Origin: an uncultured Pirellulaceae bacterium
GTDB lineage: Bacteria > Planctomycetota > Planctomycetia > Pirellulales > Pirellulaceae
NCBI GenBank assembly: GCA_937929805.1
Contig: CALFUT010000004.1
Coordinates: 33,550-97,549 of the forward strand
Direction of reading: 5' to 3'
DNA length: 64,000 nucleotides
Every line of letters begins with the position of its first letter. Within the stretch, counting starts at the first letter, position 1. The translations under genes were made by a program, and so were the position numbers. This document shows, piece after piece, positions 28,607 through 38,755 of the stretch. The notes beneath the pieces were generated by a model. The model was given only the letters and a program-made list of their open reading frames with translations. It did not search any database and was not told where the DNA came from.

Positions 28607-29812
28607 ATGGCCAAAATTGCCGTCGTACACGACTGGTTCAACTGTATCGCTGGATCTGAAAAAGTCGTAAAAGAGATGATGCACTGTTATCCGGACGCGG
28701 ATGTTTTTTCGTTGGTTGATCATTTGACCGATCAGCAGCGGCAGGCGCTAGGAATTCATAAACCAATCACCACGACGTTTATCAACAAGCTTCCTTTTCA
28801 GGCGAAGTTTAGAAATTACTTGCCGTTGATGCCAATCGCGATCGAGCAACTTGATCTGCGAGGCTACGACATTGTTCTTTCCTCAAGTCATGCTTTCGCA
28901 CGGAGTTGCTTGACTAATTCACAGCAGTTGCACATCTCCTACCTGCATACTCCGATTCGCTATGCATGGGACATGTACCATGAATACCTCGCGCAGCAGA
29001 AAAGAGGTTTGGGCGTCAAGAATGCGATGTTGCGTTGTGTGTTGCACTACATTCGCAATTGGGATCGTTCCACGGCCGACCGGCCCGACGTTTATATTGC
29101 CAATTCCGGTTACGTTCGAAATCGGATTAAGAAAACGTACAACCGAGAAGCTCATGTGGTCTATCCGCCGGTTGATGTTCATCGAATGAAAGTCGAACGC
29201 AGCAAGGATGACTTTTTTCTGGCGGCCGGGAGGTTAGTTCCCTACAAACGTTTCGATCTTGTAGTCGAAGCCATGAAGCACCTGCCCAATGAGCGTTTGG
29301 TGCTAATTGGAGACGGTCCCGAGATGAAGAAAATCAAATCATTGGCAGGCTCGAACGTGGAAGTGATGGGGTACCAGTCGGACGAAGTCATGCACGATCA
29401 CATGCGGCGAGCCAAAGCGTTTGTGTTCGCGGCGATAGAAGATTTCGGGATCATGCCCGTTGAAGCTCAGGCGTGCGGAACCCCCGTGATCGGCATCAAT
29501 CAGGGGGGCGTTGCCGAGACCGTGATTCATAGGGAAACCGGCTTGCTGTTTCAAGAACAGACAGTGGCATCGCTCACGGACGCGATGGCGACTCTTGCCG
29601 AAGTGCCGGCTGACTTCTTTGACCCGAACCATATTCGGCAACACGCGGAAACATTTGGCTGTGAGGTGTTTCGGGATCAACTCCAAGCAGTTGTCAGCCA
29701 ATCGTCAATTGAAAGGGCGAAGGAGATGCGGATCCGAAAACCGGGTGAACGGCTTTCTAGCGACGTTGAGAACAGCACGTCGTCTACGTCTCCGCAGTCG
29801 GAGTTGGTTTAA
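28607..29812 (+). CDS. Family 4 glycosyltransferase (WbaZ/mannosyltransferase-like)
   Basis: A 401-residue GT-B enzyme. The N-terminal acceptor half has VHDWFNCIAGSEKVVKEM and YLHTPIRYAWDMY, typical of WbaZ-like mannosyltransferases. The C-terminal donor half has GRLVPYKRFDLVVEAM and the EDFGIMPVEAQACGTPVIG segment with the conserved Glu-x7-Glu pair. It would add a sugar, perhaps mannose, to the lipid-linked repeat unit on the cytoplasmic face. It ends 1 base before the Wzz-like gene. The donor sugar is inferred. Confidence 0.9.
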   Translation: MAKIAVVHDWFNCIAGSEKVVKEMMHCYPDADVFSLVDHLTDQQRQALGIHKPITTTFINKLPFQAKFRNYLPLMPIAIEQLDLRGYDIVLSSSHAFARSCLTNSQQLHISYLHTPIRYAWDMYHEYLAQQKRGLGVKNAMLRCVLHYIRNWDRSTADRPDVYIANSGYVRNRIKKTYNREAHVVYPPVDVHRMKVERSKDDFFLAAGRLVPYKRFDLVVEAMKHLPNERLVLIGDGPEMKKIKSLAGSNVEVMGYQSDEVMHDHMRRAKAFVFAAIEDFGIMPVEAQACGTPVIGINQGGVAETVIHRETGLLFQEQTVASLTDAMATLAEVPADFFDPNHIRQHAETFGCEVFRDQLQAVVSQSSIERAKEMRIRKPGERLSSDVENSTSSTSPQSELV

Positions 29813-29813
29813 C

Positions 29814-31406
29814 ATGCGTCTGCGTGACTTGGACATTGAAGAGGTTGGGAAGTGCTTCTTTCGGCACTGTACTGATCCAAAAGCACTTTATGTGACCCTG
29901 ATCGAGCGATGGTGGGTGCTTGCCGTTTGCTGTGTGATCGGCGCGGTGGTGGGTGTGGCTGTCATTAAAACTAGCACCAAACAGTTTGCTTCACACGGCA
30001 AGTTGTTGGTGTATCAAAAGCTGCCTACGTTCATGGACGACGCCACGCGAGTTCCAGATCCCAAAGCATATGACAGCCTATTTGCGACTCATGTCCATTT
30101 GATGGGAAGCCCGCTGATCGTTGACAAAGCCGTTGCCGATTTTGGATTGGCAGAATTGGAATGCATCGACAACCTGCACGCGGAACATCGTGAGTTGGGT
30201 GACAAATCGGTTGGCGATATGATTCGCGAAAAACTGCGTGTCGGCAGAGCTGGAGCCGGGGACTCGGCCGGGGCCTTTGTGATTTCCGTCGAATTCAATC
30301 ACGTTTCAGCCAAAGAAAGTCCCAAAGTTGTTGACGCAATTTTGCGAACCTACAAGTCGTACGTTAACGACTCTGTTCTGGATGACCAAAGCAAGGCGGT
30401 GGGGTTGATGGAACAGTTTGAGGAAAAACTGGCAACCGAAGTCGGACAACGTGCTCAGGCATATCGCGATTTTCTCAAACAGGCTCCCAATGTTTGGGAT
30501 CGAGATACTCAAACGAACACGCACCAGAAGCTTGTCGATGCATTCAAGGTTGAGTTGACAGACTTGGAAATCAAGCGTCAGGCCGTTGAAACGAGAATCG
30601 ACATACTTGCGTCAAGTTCCAACGAAGATGGCTCGAGTCAGCTAAGTGACCTTGAGCGTTTGGCTCTGGTCGATGATATGCATTTGCCTCGCCTTGAGAT
30701 TTTGGTCTCCGTGAAGCATGGTGATACCGATGAACGTATTCAAAGTGCTTATCCACAGCTCCAAGAAATCGCCAGCGCGCGATTTGATTCGCTGATGGAG
30801 CGTCGGGTCGAGCTGAATGCGGTGTCGGCAAACGTGGGAGAGAATCATCCAAGCTATCAAGATGCGGTGGCTGAGATTCAGATGTTGACCGAAGAGATTA
30901 ACAAGCGGGCGACCGAGCGAGAGATTGGGCAAACGAGTGAAAACATTTCGGCGGAGGATTTGGTTTCAGCCTATGAACTACTGCTTCAACAGGAAAAAGA
31001 TTATCTGGACAAGAGAATCGATTTTGTAACGACTCGTATCAATGAGGAAATCGCTCTGTCAAAATCGTTGTACGACTTCAGCATTCAAGCGGAATACTTG
31101 AAGGATGAATTGACACGCAGTCAGGAGCTCTCGCACGAGCTGTTGGACAAAATGCAGAAGCAGTCGCTGCTGAGTCAATTCGGAAGTTACGTTGCCGAGA
31201 TTGTTGAGCATCCTCACAAAGGTCAGTTGACGTGGCCCAAGAAGCCGGTGATTCTTGCGCTGTGTACCCTTTGCGGATTTTTTGTGGGCTCGTTTCTAGC
31301 TTTGCTCTTGGACCTAGTGCAGGTTTCGCCGTTGGCTCGATTGTTTCGAATTCTTCCAGATTTCCTGATTCGAGAACAATTTCCTTCGTCAACCACACCC
31401 GCTTGA
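29814..31406 (+). CDS. Polysaccharide co-polymerase / chain-length determinant (Wzz/GumC-like)
   Basis: A 530-residue protein flanked by two membrane segments: WWVLAVCCVIGAVVGVAVI (about 37-55) and PVILALCTLCGFFVGSFLALL (about 475-497). Between them is a long periplasmic helical region (charged coiled coil at about 190-460). This is the layout of PCP-2-type chain-length regulators. No tyrosine-kinase domain follows, so a separate kinase, if any, lies elsewhere. I chose ATG 29814, directly after the upstream stop; the longer frame from 29595 overlaps the GT4 gene. It would set chain length with the Wzy-like and Wza-like proteins. Confidence 0.88.
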   Translation: MRLRDLDIEEVGKCFFRHCTDPKALYVTLIERWWVLAVCCVIGAVVGVAVIKTSTKQFASHGKLLVYQKLPTFMDDATRVPDPKAYDSLFATHVHLMGSPLIVDKAVADFGLAELECIDNLHAEHRELGDKSVGDMIREKLRVGRAGAGDSAGAFVISVEFNHVSAKESPKVVDAILRTYKSYVNDSVLDDQSKAVGLMEQFEEKLATEVGQRAQAYRDFLKQAPNVWDRDTQTNTHQKLVDAFKVELTDLEIKRQAVETRIDILASSSNEDGSSQLSDLERLALVDDMHLPRLEILVSVKHGDTDERIQSAYPQLQEIASARFDSLMERRVELNAVSANVGENHPSYQDAVAEIQMLTEEINKRATEREIGQTSENISAEDLVSAYELLLQQEKDYLDKRIDFVTTRINEEIALSKSLYDFSIQAEYLKDELTRSQELSHELLDKMQKQSLLSQFGSYVAEIVEHPHKGQLTWPKKPVILALCTLCGFFVGSFLALLLDLVQVSPLARLFRILPDFLIREQFPSSTTPA

Positions 31407-31448
31407 TTTAAGTGCACGCGGTGAATTCATTATCCTGCGATATTCTCC

Positions 31449-32822
31449 ATGCCTGATTTCGCTACCAACACGATTGATGCTGCCAGCGATGTGGAGTGCC
31501 GGCGTTTGGTTCGTGTGGGTGTGCCGGGAGTATTCGACAACGCAGTTCGCTATCTTTGTTCTATTGAGCCATGGTTTTGGTTGGTCGCCGCGTATGGGTT
31601 TTTAATCCCGGTCGTCGCGTTGAACTTGCCGGGCGTTGGCGGATTGGGCGCCGCCGATTTGCTGATGCCGATTGGTGCGATGACGTTGATGTTTGGCAAA
31701 CGAACGGGAAAAATTCATTTGTCCCACATTGCGATCGCTTTGTTTTCGCTGATTGCGCTGATTTCTTTGCTTCAGATTGACCAGTTCAAACCTGCGGTTG
31801 ATTGCGCCATTCGCTGGATCAGACTGTTCGGCATTCTGTTCCCATTCTTTTTCGCGTTGTTCATCAAACCGACCGACACGGTGGTGAAGACCGCATTTTT
31901 CTCATGGATGATTGGTGGATTGGCGGCCATTCTGATTGGGATTTTTCTGCACGTTTTTCAAATCGAGGTCCGTGCAGGACAGCAACGGCTTTGGATGAAC
32001 GGGGCATCGATCCTTCGAGCCGGCGGATTGATTGGGAACTCGGGTGCTTTCGGGCACATGACGTCGACATGGGCGGTGATCTGCGTTACCTACTTTGCGG
32101 CTGTCTCCAAAAGCCGATTTCGCATGTTGTATGTGTTTGCAGTTGTGTTTTTCACGTTTTACGTGATCTACATTTCTTCCTCGCGTGCGGCGATGCTGCA
32201 TCTGCTTTCTGCGTCGGCCGTGTTCGTCGTATTGTTCCGTGTACCCCGTCGTTTTATCCAATGGCTGGGTCTAATCGGGGTGTACGGAGTCCTTGGTTTG
32301 GCCCTGATGGTTTGCGTGGCACAGTGTTTACCTGCTTCTCAGTCAGGGGGCAGGTCGAACGCGCTGGAAACGAACTTGAAACGATTCTTGCCAGGTTATG
32401 GTGGCGGCAGTGCCAGCGAGTTTACATCCAATCGAGCGGACAACTGGCCCGAATACATCGCCATGATGAATGAGAAGATTCTCACTGGCTGGGGATACAA
32501 AATGGGTGTGCGGCTGCATGAAGAGTCGCCCGATAACTCTTACCTTTCAGTTTTGCTTGAAACAGGAGTGCTCGGCTTCGTCTGCATGTCGATGTTTGTT
32601 GTAGGAGTATTCTATCGCTTGATCAATCGTTACTTTGCTGGCGACCCGTTCGCTTGTGTTTTGATTCCGGTTTGCGTCGGTCAGCTTGCGAATTGCTTGA
32701 CCTCAGATATTTACACGTTCTGGATCACGATGCCGGTCGTATTCATGCTGCTAGGCTTTGTGACCCAGCGAACGGGTGACGAGAAACCGGGGCGGCAGCA
32801 GTGGGCCAATGCTGCGACTTGA
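31449..32822 (+). CDS. O-antigen ligase/polymerase-like membrane protein (Wzy-like)
   Basis: A 457-residue polytopic protein with about 10-12 hydrophobic segments. A soluble loop at about residues 285-350 includes NWPEYIAMMNEKILTGWGYK and ESPDNSYLSVLLETGVLGF. The second motif is typical of the Wzy_C/O-antigen ligase family (the N-S/T-x-L-x3-x2-E-x-G pattern). It probably polymerises repeat units in the periplasm. It follows the chain-length gene by 42 bases and converges with the Wza-like gene. Confidence 0.85.
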   Translation: MPDFATNTIDAASDVECRRLVRVGVPGVFDNAVRYLCSIEPWFWLVAAYGFLIPVVALNLPGVGGLGAADLLMPIGAMTLMFGKRTGKIHLSHIAIALFSLIALISLLQIDQFKPAVDCAIRWIRLFGILFPFFFALFIKPTDTVVKTAFFSWMIGGLAAILIGIFLHVFQIEVRAGQQRLWMNGASILRAGGLIGNSGAFGHMTSTWAVICVTYFAAVSKSRFRMLYVFAVVFFTFYVIYISSSRAAMLHLLSASAVFVVLFRVPRRFIQWLGLIGVYGVLGLALMVCVAQCLPASQSGGRSNALETNLKRFLPGYGGGSASEFTSNRADNWPEYIAMMNEKILTGWGYKMGVRLHEESPDNSYLSVLLETGVLGFVCMSMFVVGVFYRLINRYFAGDPFACVLIPVCVGQLANCLTSDIYTFWITMPVVFMLLGFVTQRTGDEKPGRQQWANAAT

Positions 32823-32857
32823 TTTTGGCGATGGATACTTCGTGATCAGCTTGACCG

Positions 32858-34162
32858 CTATTGAACGATCGCCGGGCCGTTTCCTAAGACACGTGACAAC
32901 GTGAAGTTCAGATTGAAAAGGTTCAGTGCGAGATTGCCCGCCAGTTCTTTGCCCTTGAATTTCAGCACGATCAAATCTCCGGGAGCGATGCGGACCCGTT
33001 GAGTTGGGTCATCTAAGCATTTTTTCAGATCGACGCAGATTTTATATTGCTCGGTTTCCGAAATACGGCGAACGATAACGACATCCGTCGGAGGAATCAG
33101 CCCGCCGCCACCGCCCTTAAAGTTGGGGCTTCGGGAACCACCTGCAGGGCCAAAGTTTGCACCCGTGGAGATTGCAATCGCTTCAAGAATTTCAAGGTCT
33201 CGATCGCGAGGAAGCGGGAAGCGACCGGCCGGCAACATGCCTCCTGTCATAAATGTGTCCCCGTCACGACGGGGAAGAAAGACGACATCACCGTTACCCA
33301 ACACAACATCATCTTTGGAAAACGGTAGAGCCTCGCCCAGCGTGTGGTGCAATGGAATTCGGACGAGTTTAGAATCCTCCTTCGAAAGCATGATTGGGGC
33401 AGGGCCTTCAAGCTTCTCGATAATTGGCAAGCAAGCCGTTTCCAGATTTTCTTCTGGGACACCTTTCATGACCCAGATTTCATTCATGGCGTCGATTCCT
33501 GGCAAACCGCCCGTCATCATCAGCGAAGTCAAAACACTCGCTTCCTTGGGCTCAAGGTATAGCGTCGTGCCCGACCAACGTCGTGAAATTTCAAATTGGT
33601 CAGGTGCTTGAAGGCCCGGAACGTTGTAACGAGTATCCTGACGGACAACGTAGATCCTGTGATACTTCGGGGTGATCAGTGACACCGCGACGTTGTCGCG
33701 CCCCGGCTTGATCAGTTTTTTATCGGCAACGTAAGTGTGAATGATCGCTTCTCGAACATCGGGGATCGTTAGGCCCTCGACATGAATGGCGTCGACATAG
33801 GGAAGATGCAGCGTTCCATCTGATTCGACCTTGAAGGGCAGCCCAACAAATGGCTCGATCGGTGCGTTCTTGGTTCGAAATGAAGGGTAGGAGACCTGCG
33901 GAAGCTCGTCGCGTTTCCCAACGATATCGGCGATGTAGACACCAAGGACATCACCCGCCATGACACGATGTTCGTGCTCGATCGGTGCGCCAAGATGCCG
34001 GTGGTCGATCGGAACACGTCTAGAACGAGATTCTGGGATCGCTTCGATCGGAATCTCGCATGGTCTGAGCGCGTTTTTCGTCAGCGAATTGCACCCAGCG
34101 CTTCCGCAAAGCACCATGGCTAGCATGATGCAAAATCGAAGAGACGGCGAGTGATACGGCAT
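32858..34162 (-). CDS. Polysaccharide export lipoprotein (Wza/BexD-like)
   Basis: A 434-residue protein. It begins with a lipoprotein signal peptide, cleavage before Cys24 (lipobox CGSAGC), so it is lipid-anchored. The poly_export domain follows (about 65-175: HRVMAGDVLGVYIADIVG, then GTLHLPYVDAIHVEGLT), then SLBB-like segments (about 310-415, ILEAIAISTGANFGPAGG). It would form the outer-membrane exit for the polysaccharide. It is divergent from the WbaP-like gene and convergent with the Wzy-like gene, so it has its own promoter in the 34163-34611 gap. Confidence 0.9.
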   Translation of the reverse strand: MPYHSPSLRFCIMLAMVLCGSAGCNSLTKNALRPCEIPIEAIPESRSRRVPIDHRHLGAPIEHEHRVMAGDVLGVYIADIVGKRDELPQVSYPSFRTKNAPIEPFVGLPFKVESDGTLHLPYVDAIHVEGLTIPDVREAIIHTYVADKKLIKPGRDNVAVSLITPKYHRIYVVRQDTRYNVPGLQAPDQFEISRRWSGTTLYLEPKEASVLTSLMMTGGLPGIDAMNEIWVMKGVPEENLETACLPIIEKLEGPAPIMLSKEDSKLVRIPLHHTLGEALPFSKDDVVLGNGDVVFLPRRDGDTFMTGGMLPAGRFPLPRDRDLEILEAIAISTGANFGPAGGSRSPNFKGGGGGLIPPTDVVIVRRISETEQYKICVDLKKCLDDPTQRVRIAPGDLIVLKFKGKELAGNLALNLFNLNFTLSRVLGNGPAIVQ

Positions 34163-34611
34163 GGGTATGAGCGCGCAAAATTGGAACTAATCCCCCGGGA
34201 ATACTTAGTAGATTTCTGATGTAAACGCGTCAATGCGCATGCCCCAGCTAGCACGTTGGGATTGCAGGTAACGAGTTGGTCGCGTGCGGCTTTTGACCGC
34301 GGATCTTAAATGTATCCACCCAACAAGGTGGTTTGCAGGAAGCAGTTTGCGTTGCCCCGACATTTACCCGTGGAAATCCGAATACAACTCAAATTATGAA
34401 AGGGGGTAAAAGTGAACGTCAGGAGTTTACGTTTCCTTTACGCAACGCAGCGGATTCCCATCAGCCATAAATTTTCAGTTTCTAAGAATGATTCCCTCTC
34501 GAGGCGTTTGATGACATATGTTTCAAGTTGAGCGAAATTGCGTTCCTTTTCTGTCGCTCCTTGCACCAGCACGACTCCCCCTTTTCCTGTCGACCAGTCT
34601 GAGATTGCGCT
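34163..34611. other. Divergent promoter region of the polysaccharide locus
   Basis: About 450 bases between the start codons of the Wza-like (minus) and WbaP-like (plus) genes, so promoters for both should lie here. A 24-codon frame starting at the ATG near 34397 is too short to support. I cannot assign promoter boxes or an operator. Confidence 0.5.
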
Positions 34612-36135
34612 ATGTCAACACAAATCCCACCCGTATCCGAACCATCGGGCATACCCACGTTTGTTCCAGCAGCCCGAGTCGATAAGTTTTGTTCGCCTCC
34701 GTCTGAAACCGCTGCAATTGGCAGGGACACTTGCGGGCCATTTGACCAACCGACAGTTCAACAAAGAGTTTGCTGTGAGTTTTTCTCGGCGTCAGCGCCA
34801 TTTTTCGTGGTGGATGTCATCTCGTTTGGACTAAGTCTGATGCTCGTCGCCACGGCGACGAACTACTATTGTGGCGGCGTTGAAGACTTGCTGCGACATG
34901 GCGTTACCTCTGCAATCGCATTAGTTGTCATGCTGTTCGCCTATCGTTTGTACCCGGGGATCGGAATGAACCCGATCTACGAGTTCCGGCAGAGCTTGAT
35001 GGCGGTTGGTGCCACATTCGTGTTGGTTGCGAGCGCCGCGTTGACAGGAGGATCCAGTACCGCTGTGCTACTGATGTTTCCGATCCTAGTGATCTTGCTT
35101 CCGTTTTTGCGTTCCATAGCTCGCCGGGTGATGGCTCAGTACGAGTGGTGGGGAGTCAAGTGTCTGGTTTTCTCGGCAGAGCGACGAGTGGGTAGGTTGT
35201 TCAAAGAGCATCTTAGAAATACGCCGTCAGGTTTGCGTCCCGTTGGCTACATCCAAGACCAAGCTCAAACTGACAGCGAAGAAATTCGTCCTTTTTACCT
35301 AGGTGATCTGAAAACCGTTAATCAGCGAGTTGAAGAAACTGGATGTCAAGTCGCGATTGTCCATCGTTGCGGCCGCCCCGATCATGAGATCGCGGAGTTT
35401 GTTGACCGTCATTTGGGCGCGTTTTCGAAAGTCGTCATCGTGCCTGACGACGATCGCCTGCCATCGTTGTGGTCGATGGGGCGAGACGGAGGAACGGTGA
35501 TCACCGATCGCTTGCAGATCCGATCAAATCAGATCTTCAAACGTGCCATGGATATTCTTTTCTCTTCCGCTGGACTGATTTTCGGCGCTCCGGTGTTCAT
35601 TGGTATCGCTGTCTGGGTCAAGATCACGTCTCCGGGGCCTTTGTTTTTTGGCCACGAGAGGATTGGAAAGAACGGTCGTCGATTCAGTGCGTGGAAGTTT
35701 CGCTCAATGTGCGTTAATGCCGACGAAGTTTTGAAGAAGACTTTGGATGAAAATCCAGACATGCGGAAAGAATGGGAAGCCACCCAGAAACTTCAAAACG
35801 ATCCCCGTGTCTCCTCTTGCGGGCAATTTCTCAGGAAAACGAGCCTTGATGAGTTGCCGCAGCTCTGGAATGTACTGGTCGGTGACATGTCACTCGTTGG
35901 CCCACGACCAATCGTGGCATCCGAAATTAAAAAATACAAAGACTCTTTTGCAAAGTACCTACGTGTCCGACCGGGTGTGACCGGTTTCTGGCAAATTTCA
36001 GGACGTAACTTGACGACGTACAACAGACGTGTCGAGCTGGACGAGTATTACGTCCGAAATTGGTCGCCTTGGTTCGACATGTACATTCTCATTCGTACCG
36101 TTCGGACGGTGCTGTTCCGAGAAGGCGCGTTCTAA
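34612..36135 (+). CDS. Undecaprenyl-phosphate sugar phosphotransferase (WbaP/WcaJ-like)
   Basis: A 507-residue polyprenol sugar-1-phosphate transferase. The N-terminal part has about four membrane segments (about 65-180) and a CoA-binding-like domain (about 185-290). The catalytic bacterial sugar-transferase domain (about 305-507) carries FKRAMDILFSSAGLI, SPGPLFFGHERIGKNG, WKFRSM, DELPQLWNVLVGDMSLVGPRP and RPGVTGFWQISGR. It starts lipid-linked repeat-unit synthesis by moving a sugar phosphate from a UDP-sugar to undecaprenyl phosphate. All hallmark motifs are present. Confidence 0.95.
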   Translation: MSTQIPPVSEPSGIPTFVPAARVDKFCSPPSETAAIGRDTCGPFDQPTVQQRVCCEFFSASAPFFVVDVISFGLSLMLVATATNYYCGGVEDLLRHGVTSAIALVVMLFAYRLYPGIGMNPIYEFRQSLMAVGATFVLVASAALTGGSSTAVLLMFPILVILLPFLRSIARRVMAQYEWWGVKCLVFSAERRVGRLFKEHLRNTPSGLRPVGYIQDQAQTDSEEIRPFYLGDLKTVNQRVEETGCQVAIVHRCGRPDHEIAEFVDRHLGAFSKVVIVPDDDRLPSLWSMGRDGGTVITDRLQIRSNQIFKRAMDILFSSAGLIFGAPVFIGIAVWVKITSPGPLFFGHERIGKNGRRFSAWKFRSMCVNADEVLKKTLDENPDMRKEWEATQKLQNDPRVSSCGQFLRKTSLDELPQLWNVLVGDMSLVGPRPIVASEIKKYKDSFAKYLRVRPGVTGFWQISGRNLTTYNRRVELDEYYVRNWSPWFDMYILIRTVRTVLFREGAF

Positions 36136-36338
36136 GCGATCGCCAAGGAATTGATGACGGATTTCTGTGATGTAGGCTCCCGTATTTTCGCGGCAACCAT
36201 CCAGTTAGTCCACAAGTTATCTTTTTACAAGTGCTTGAGATAAGTTCTGAATCTGCTGTACCTGCGACCCCCCGACTCACCGCCGCGACGATCAAAAAGC
36301 CATCGGTCGGCTAGCGATGAGAGAATTTTGAGTTGTCG

Positions 36339-37763
36339 ATGAATGACAATGCAACCAACTTGAAACCACTTCGTAAATCGATTCTAAGTCGATTTTCATC
36401 AAGCGCTTTTTGCGTGCTTGTTTCTCGAATGCTGGCCTTCGTCGCCGTTTTTGGTTTCAATGCCGTACTTGCTAGAGCACTCGTTCCAGCTGAGTTCGGA
36501 CTATTTGCGCTCTTGTATTCTCTAGCCATGTTGACCTGTTTGGTCGCCAGTTTGGGAATGAACCGTGCCTTGGTGATGGTTCTGGCGGATGAGCGGTACC
36601 CTCGCGATCGAAATCACGTCCGGCAACTGTTGATTCTTGGAACGTGGGTTTCAATTCTTGGTGGCATATTCGCAGCCGTTGTATCTTGGTTTAGTGTGAT
36701 GATGTTTCTGCCGGAACTGGAAACCGGCTCTCGATTCACCGTGGCGTGTCTTTTTGCTGTGATCGTTCTGCTACGCAATCTTCACTTCGTTCTGGCTGAA
36801 ACAACCCGCGGATTTCACGAAACGAACTGGTCAAATTTGTTTGGCGGTTCAGCGGGCGGCCCGCTGCCTCACATGATCTTCTTAGTTGCATTGTTGGTGT
36901 ACGGGGTAACAGATCTAACGGAAGTCTTAGGGGTATACTTGGTCTGCTTTCTGATCACATTACCACCCTTGGCGTTCAAGCTTTTCGCCCTTGATTTCCC
37001 CTCTGGTGAACCGGTCCCTCGATGTTCACCGGCCACTGAAAGCTCATCAATGAGCCTGCCCAACATTTGGGCGCTGGCGATTCCAATTATGTTGACTCAG
37101 GCATTTGGGTTAACCATTTCCCAAGCGGATATCTGGTTGGCAGGAGCCCTGTTGTTGCCCGCTTCCATTGCGATCTATTGTTCGGCTCAAAGGCTACTGG
37201 CGTTTTTGACCCTTCCGTTGCAAATTTCTGGAACGGCAATGATTTCGTTCGTCCCTGAACTGATGTCGCGCGACGCAAAGAAAGAGCTGCAAGAGATCGT
37301 TGGGTTGGCGACCTTCGTGTCCGCGATTCCAACAATCGCAATTGCCGTCTTCCTGATTCTTTTTCCGGTGACGGTCTTAACTCTGATCTACGGAGAATTC
37401 TATGCAGCGGGAGCATTGGTGCTGCAGGTTCTGGTCGTTGGCCAGCTAGTTTGCGTATTGGCTGGGCCATGCGAAATGGTGCTGATGATGGCCGGTCACC
37501 AAAAAAAGACACTGTACGTGAACGTTGCGGCTGCGATCTGTATCGGGGCTTTAGGCCCACTGGCAATTTCTTGGTACGGGATCACCGGCCTTGCCGTCGC
37601 GATGGGTGCCGTGACGATTGGGCAAAACGTGTTCAATGTTTGGTTGGTTCAGCGGTTGGTTGGTATCGATACGCGATTCAGTTTTTCTTATTTCCAAGCG
37701 TTGCGGATGAAATGCACGGAACAGATCTTGTCCTTAAAAAGGTCCTCAAATGTCAGCGTCTGA
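36339..37763 (+). CDS. Polysaccharide flippase (Wzx-like, MATE/MOP superfamily)
   Basis: A 474-residue membrane protein with about 12-14 hydrophobic segments and the N-terminal RMLAFVAVFGFNAVLARALV then EFGLFALLYSLAML pattern of Wzx/RfbX transporters. It would flip the lipid-linked repeat unit across the inner membrane. I chose ATG 36339 over TTG 36333. The last 14 bases overlap the sulfotransferase start, so the two are coupled. Confidence 0.9.
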   Translation: MNDNATNLKPLRKSILSRFSSSAFCVLVSRMLAFVAVFGFNAVLARALVPAEFGLFALLYSLAMLTCLVASLGMNRALVMVLADERYPRDRNHVRQLLILGTWVSILGGIFAAVVSWFSVMMFLPELETGSRFTVACLFAVIVLLRNLHFVLAETTRGFHETNWSNLFGGSAGGPLPHMIFLVALLVYGVTDLTEVLGVYLVCFLITLPPLAFKLFALDFPSGEPVPRCSPATESSSMSLPNIWALAIPIMLTQAFGLTISQADIWLAGALLLPASIAIYCSAQRLLAFLTLPLQISGTAMISFVPELMSRDAKKELQEIVGLATFVSAIPTIAIAVFLILFPVTVLTLIYGEFYAAGALVLQVLVVGQLVCVLAGPCEMVLMMAGHQKKTLYVNVAAAICIGALGPLAISWYGITGLAVAMGAVTIGQNVFNVWLVQRLVGIDTRFSFSYFQALRMKCTEQILSLKRSSNVSV

Positions 37764-38751
37764 ATTTCCCAAAGAGAACTTTCCCAATACGTTCATCGTT
37801 GGTGCACCCAAATGCGGGACCAGCGCGATGGCCAGCTATTTAAGTTGCCACCCCAATGTTTTCTTGCCTGATGTCAAGGAACCGTTCTACTGGTCGATGG
37901 ATTATGAGCGACTACGCATGCGGCATTCAATGACAACCCTAGAAAACTACTTGGAATTGTTCAGTCCGGCCTGTCCCCAACATTCCGTGATCGTTGAGGG
38001 ATCCACCAATTATCTGGCGTCTGAGGTTGCGATCCGTCGAATTCTTGAAAGCCAACCAAACGCGAAGTTCATCGCCATGCTTCGGAATCCGGTTGATGTC
38101 GTGCACGCATTCCACTCGGAGATTCTTTTTAGCGGAATTGAAACAGAGCCAGATTTTGAAACAGCGTGGCAGTTGCAGGATCAGCGTAAAGCGGGGCAGT
38201 TGATTCCCGCCCATTGCGAGGCACCTCAGTTTCTGCAGTACGCCGAGGTCGCCAGTTATGCGCCGCAGTTGAGAAGATTCTTTTCAATGGTGCCCGAGGA
38301 GAACCGCAAGGTTATCCTGTTCGATGATTTTGCGGCAGATACCGGTGCCTCATTCCAAGAGGTGTTGGATTTCTTGAGTCTTCCAAGCTTTCAGATGGAC
38401 GAATTTGCAAGAGTCAATGCGTCTCACGATCATCGGTTCAAGCTTCTGTCGAAAATGATTTTAAACCCGCCGGCTCCGCTACGACCTGTGATGGAAGGCG
38501 TACGTCATGTAGCGCGGCAGTTCAGAGGCGGCATGATAGACCACGTTAAGCATTGGTTCAGAAAACCCGTCAAGCGAACTCCATTGTCAGAAGATTTTCG
38601 CGCTCAGTTGAACCAATTCTTTGCTGGCGATGTTGCTGAAACGTCAGAACTGCTTGGTCGAGACCTGACTCATTGGGTTGGAGCGCGACTTGTCGAACAG
38701 AACACGGAACACGACGCGCGCCCGCTTGAACTTCAGGTGACTGGTGGATAA
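37750..38751 (+). CDS. PAPS-dependent sulfotransferase
   Basis: A 333-residue protein with the 5'-phosphosulfate loop FIVGAPKCGTSAMASYL (Lys21-Gly-Thr-Ser) and the 3'-phosphate-binding strand FIAMLRNPVDVVHAFHSEI (about 112-130), as in heparan-type sulfotransferases (Sulfotransfer_1/3). DEFARVNASHDHRF resembles the KEFFYWSM... / late 3'PB region of this group. It would transfer sulfate from PAPS to a glycan or another acceptor. Its place between the flippase and a GT4 gene, overlapping the former, points to a sulfated polysaccharide or glycolipid. The acceptor is not known. Confidence 0.9.
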   Translation: MSASEFPKENFPNTFIVGAPKCGTSAMASYLSCHPNVFLPDVKEPFYWSMDYERLRMRHSMTTLENYLELFSPACPQHSVIVEGSTNYLASEVAIRRILESQPNAKFIAMLRNPVDVVHAFHSEILFSGIETEPDFETAWQLQDQRKAGQLIPAHCEAPQFLQYAEVASYAPQLRRFFSMVPEENRKVILFDDFAADTGASFQEVLDFLSLPSFQMDEFARVNASHDHRFKLLSKMILNPPAPLRPVMEGVRHVARQFRGGMIDHVKHWFRKPVKRTPLSEDFRAQLNQFFAGDVAETSELLGRDLTHWVGARLVEQNTEHDARPLELQVTGG

Positions 38752-38755
38752 CGAA

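Noticed and set aside
31802..32473. Plus-strand ORF of 223 codons
   Set aside because: It is a second frame of the Wzy-like gene; the Wzy frame has membrane segments and the family motif.
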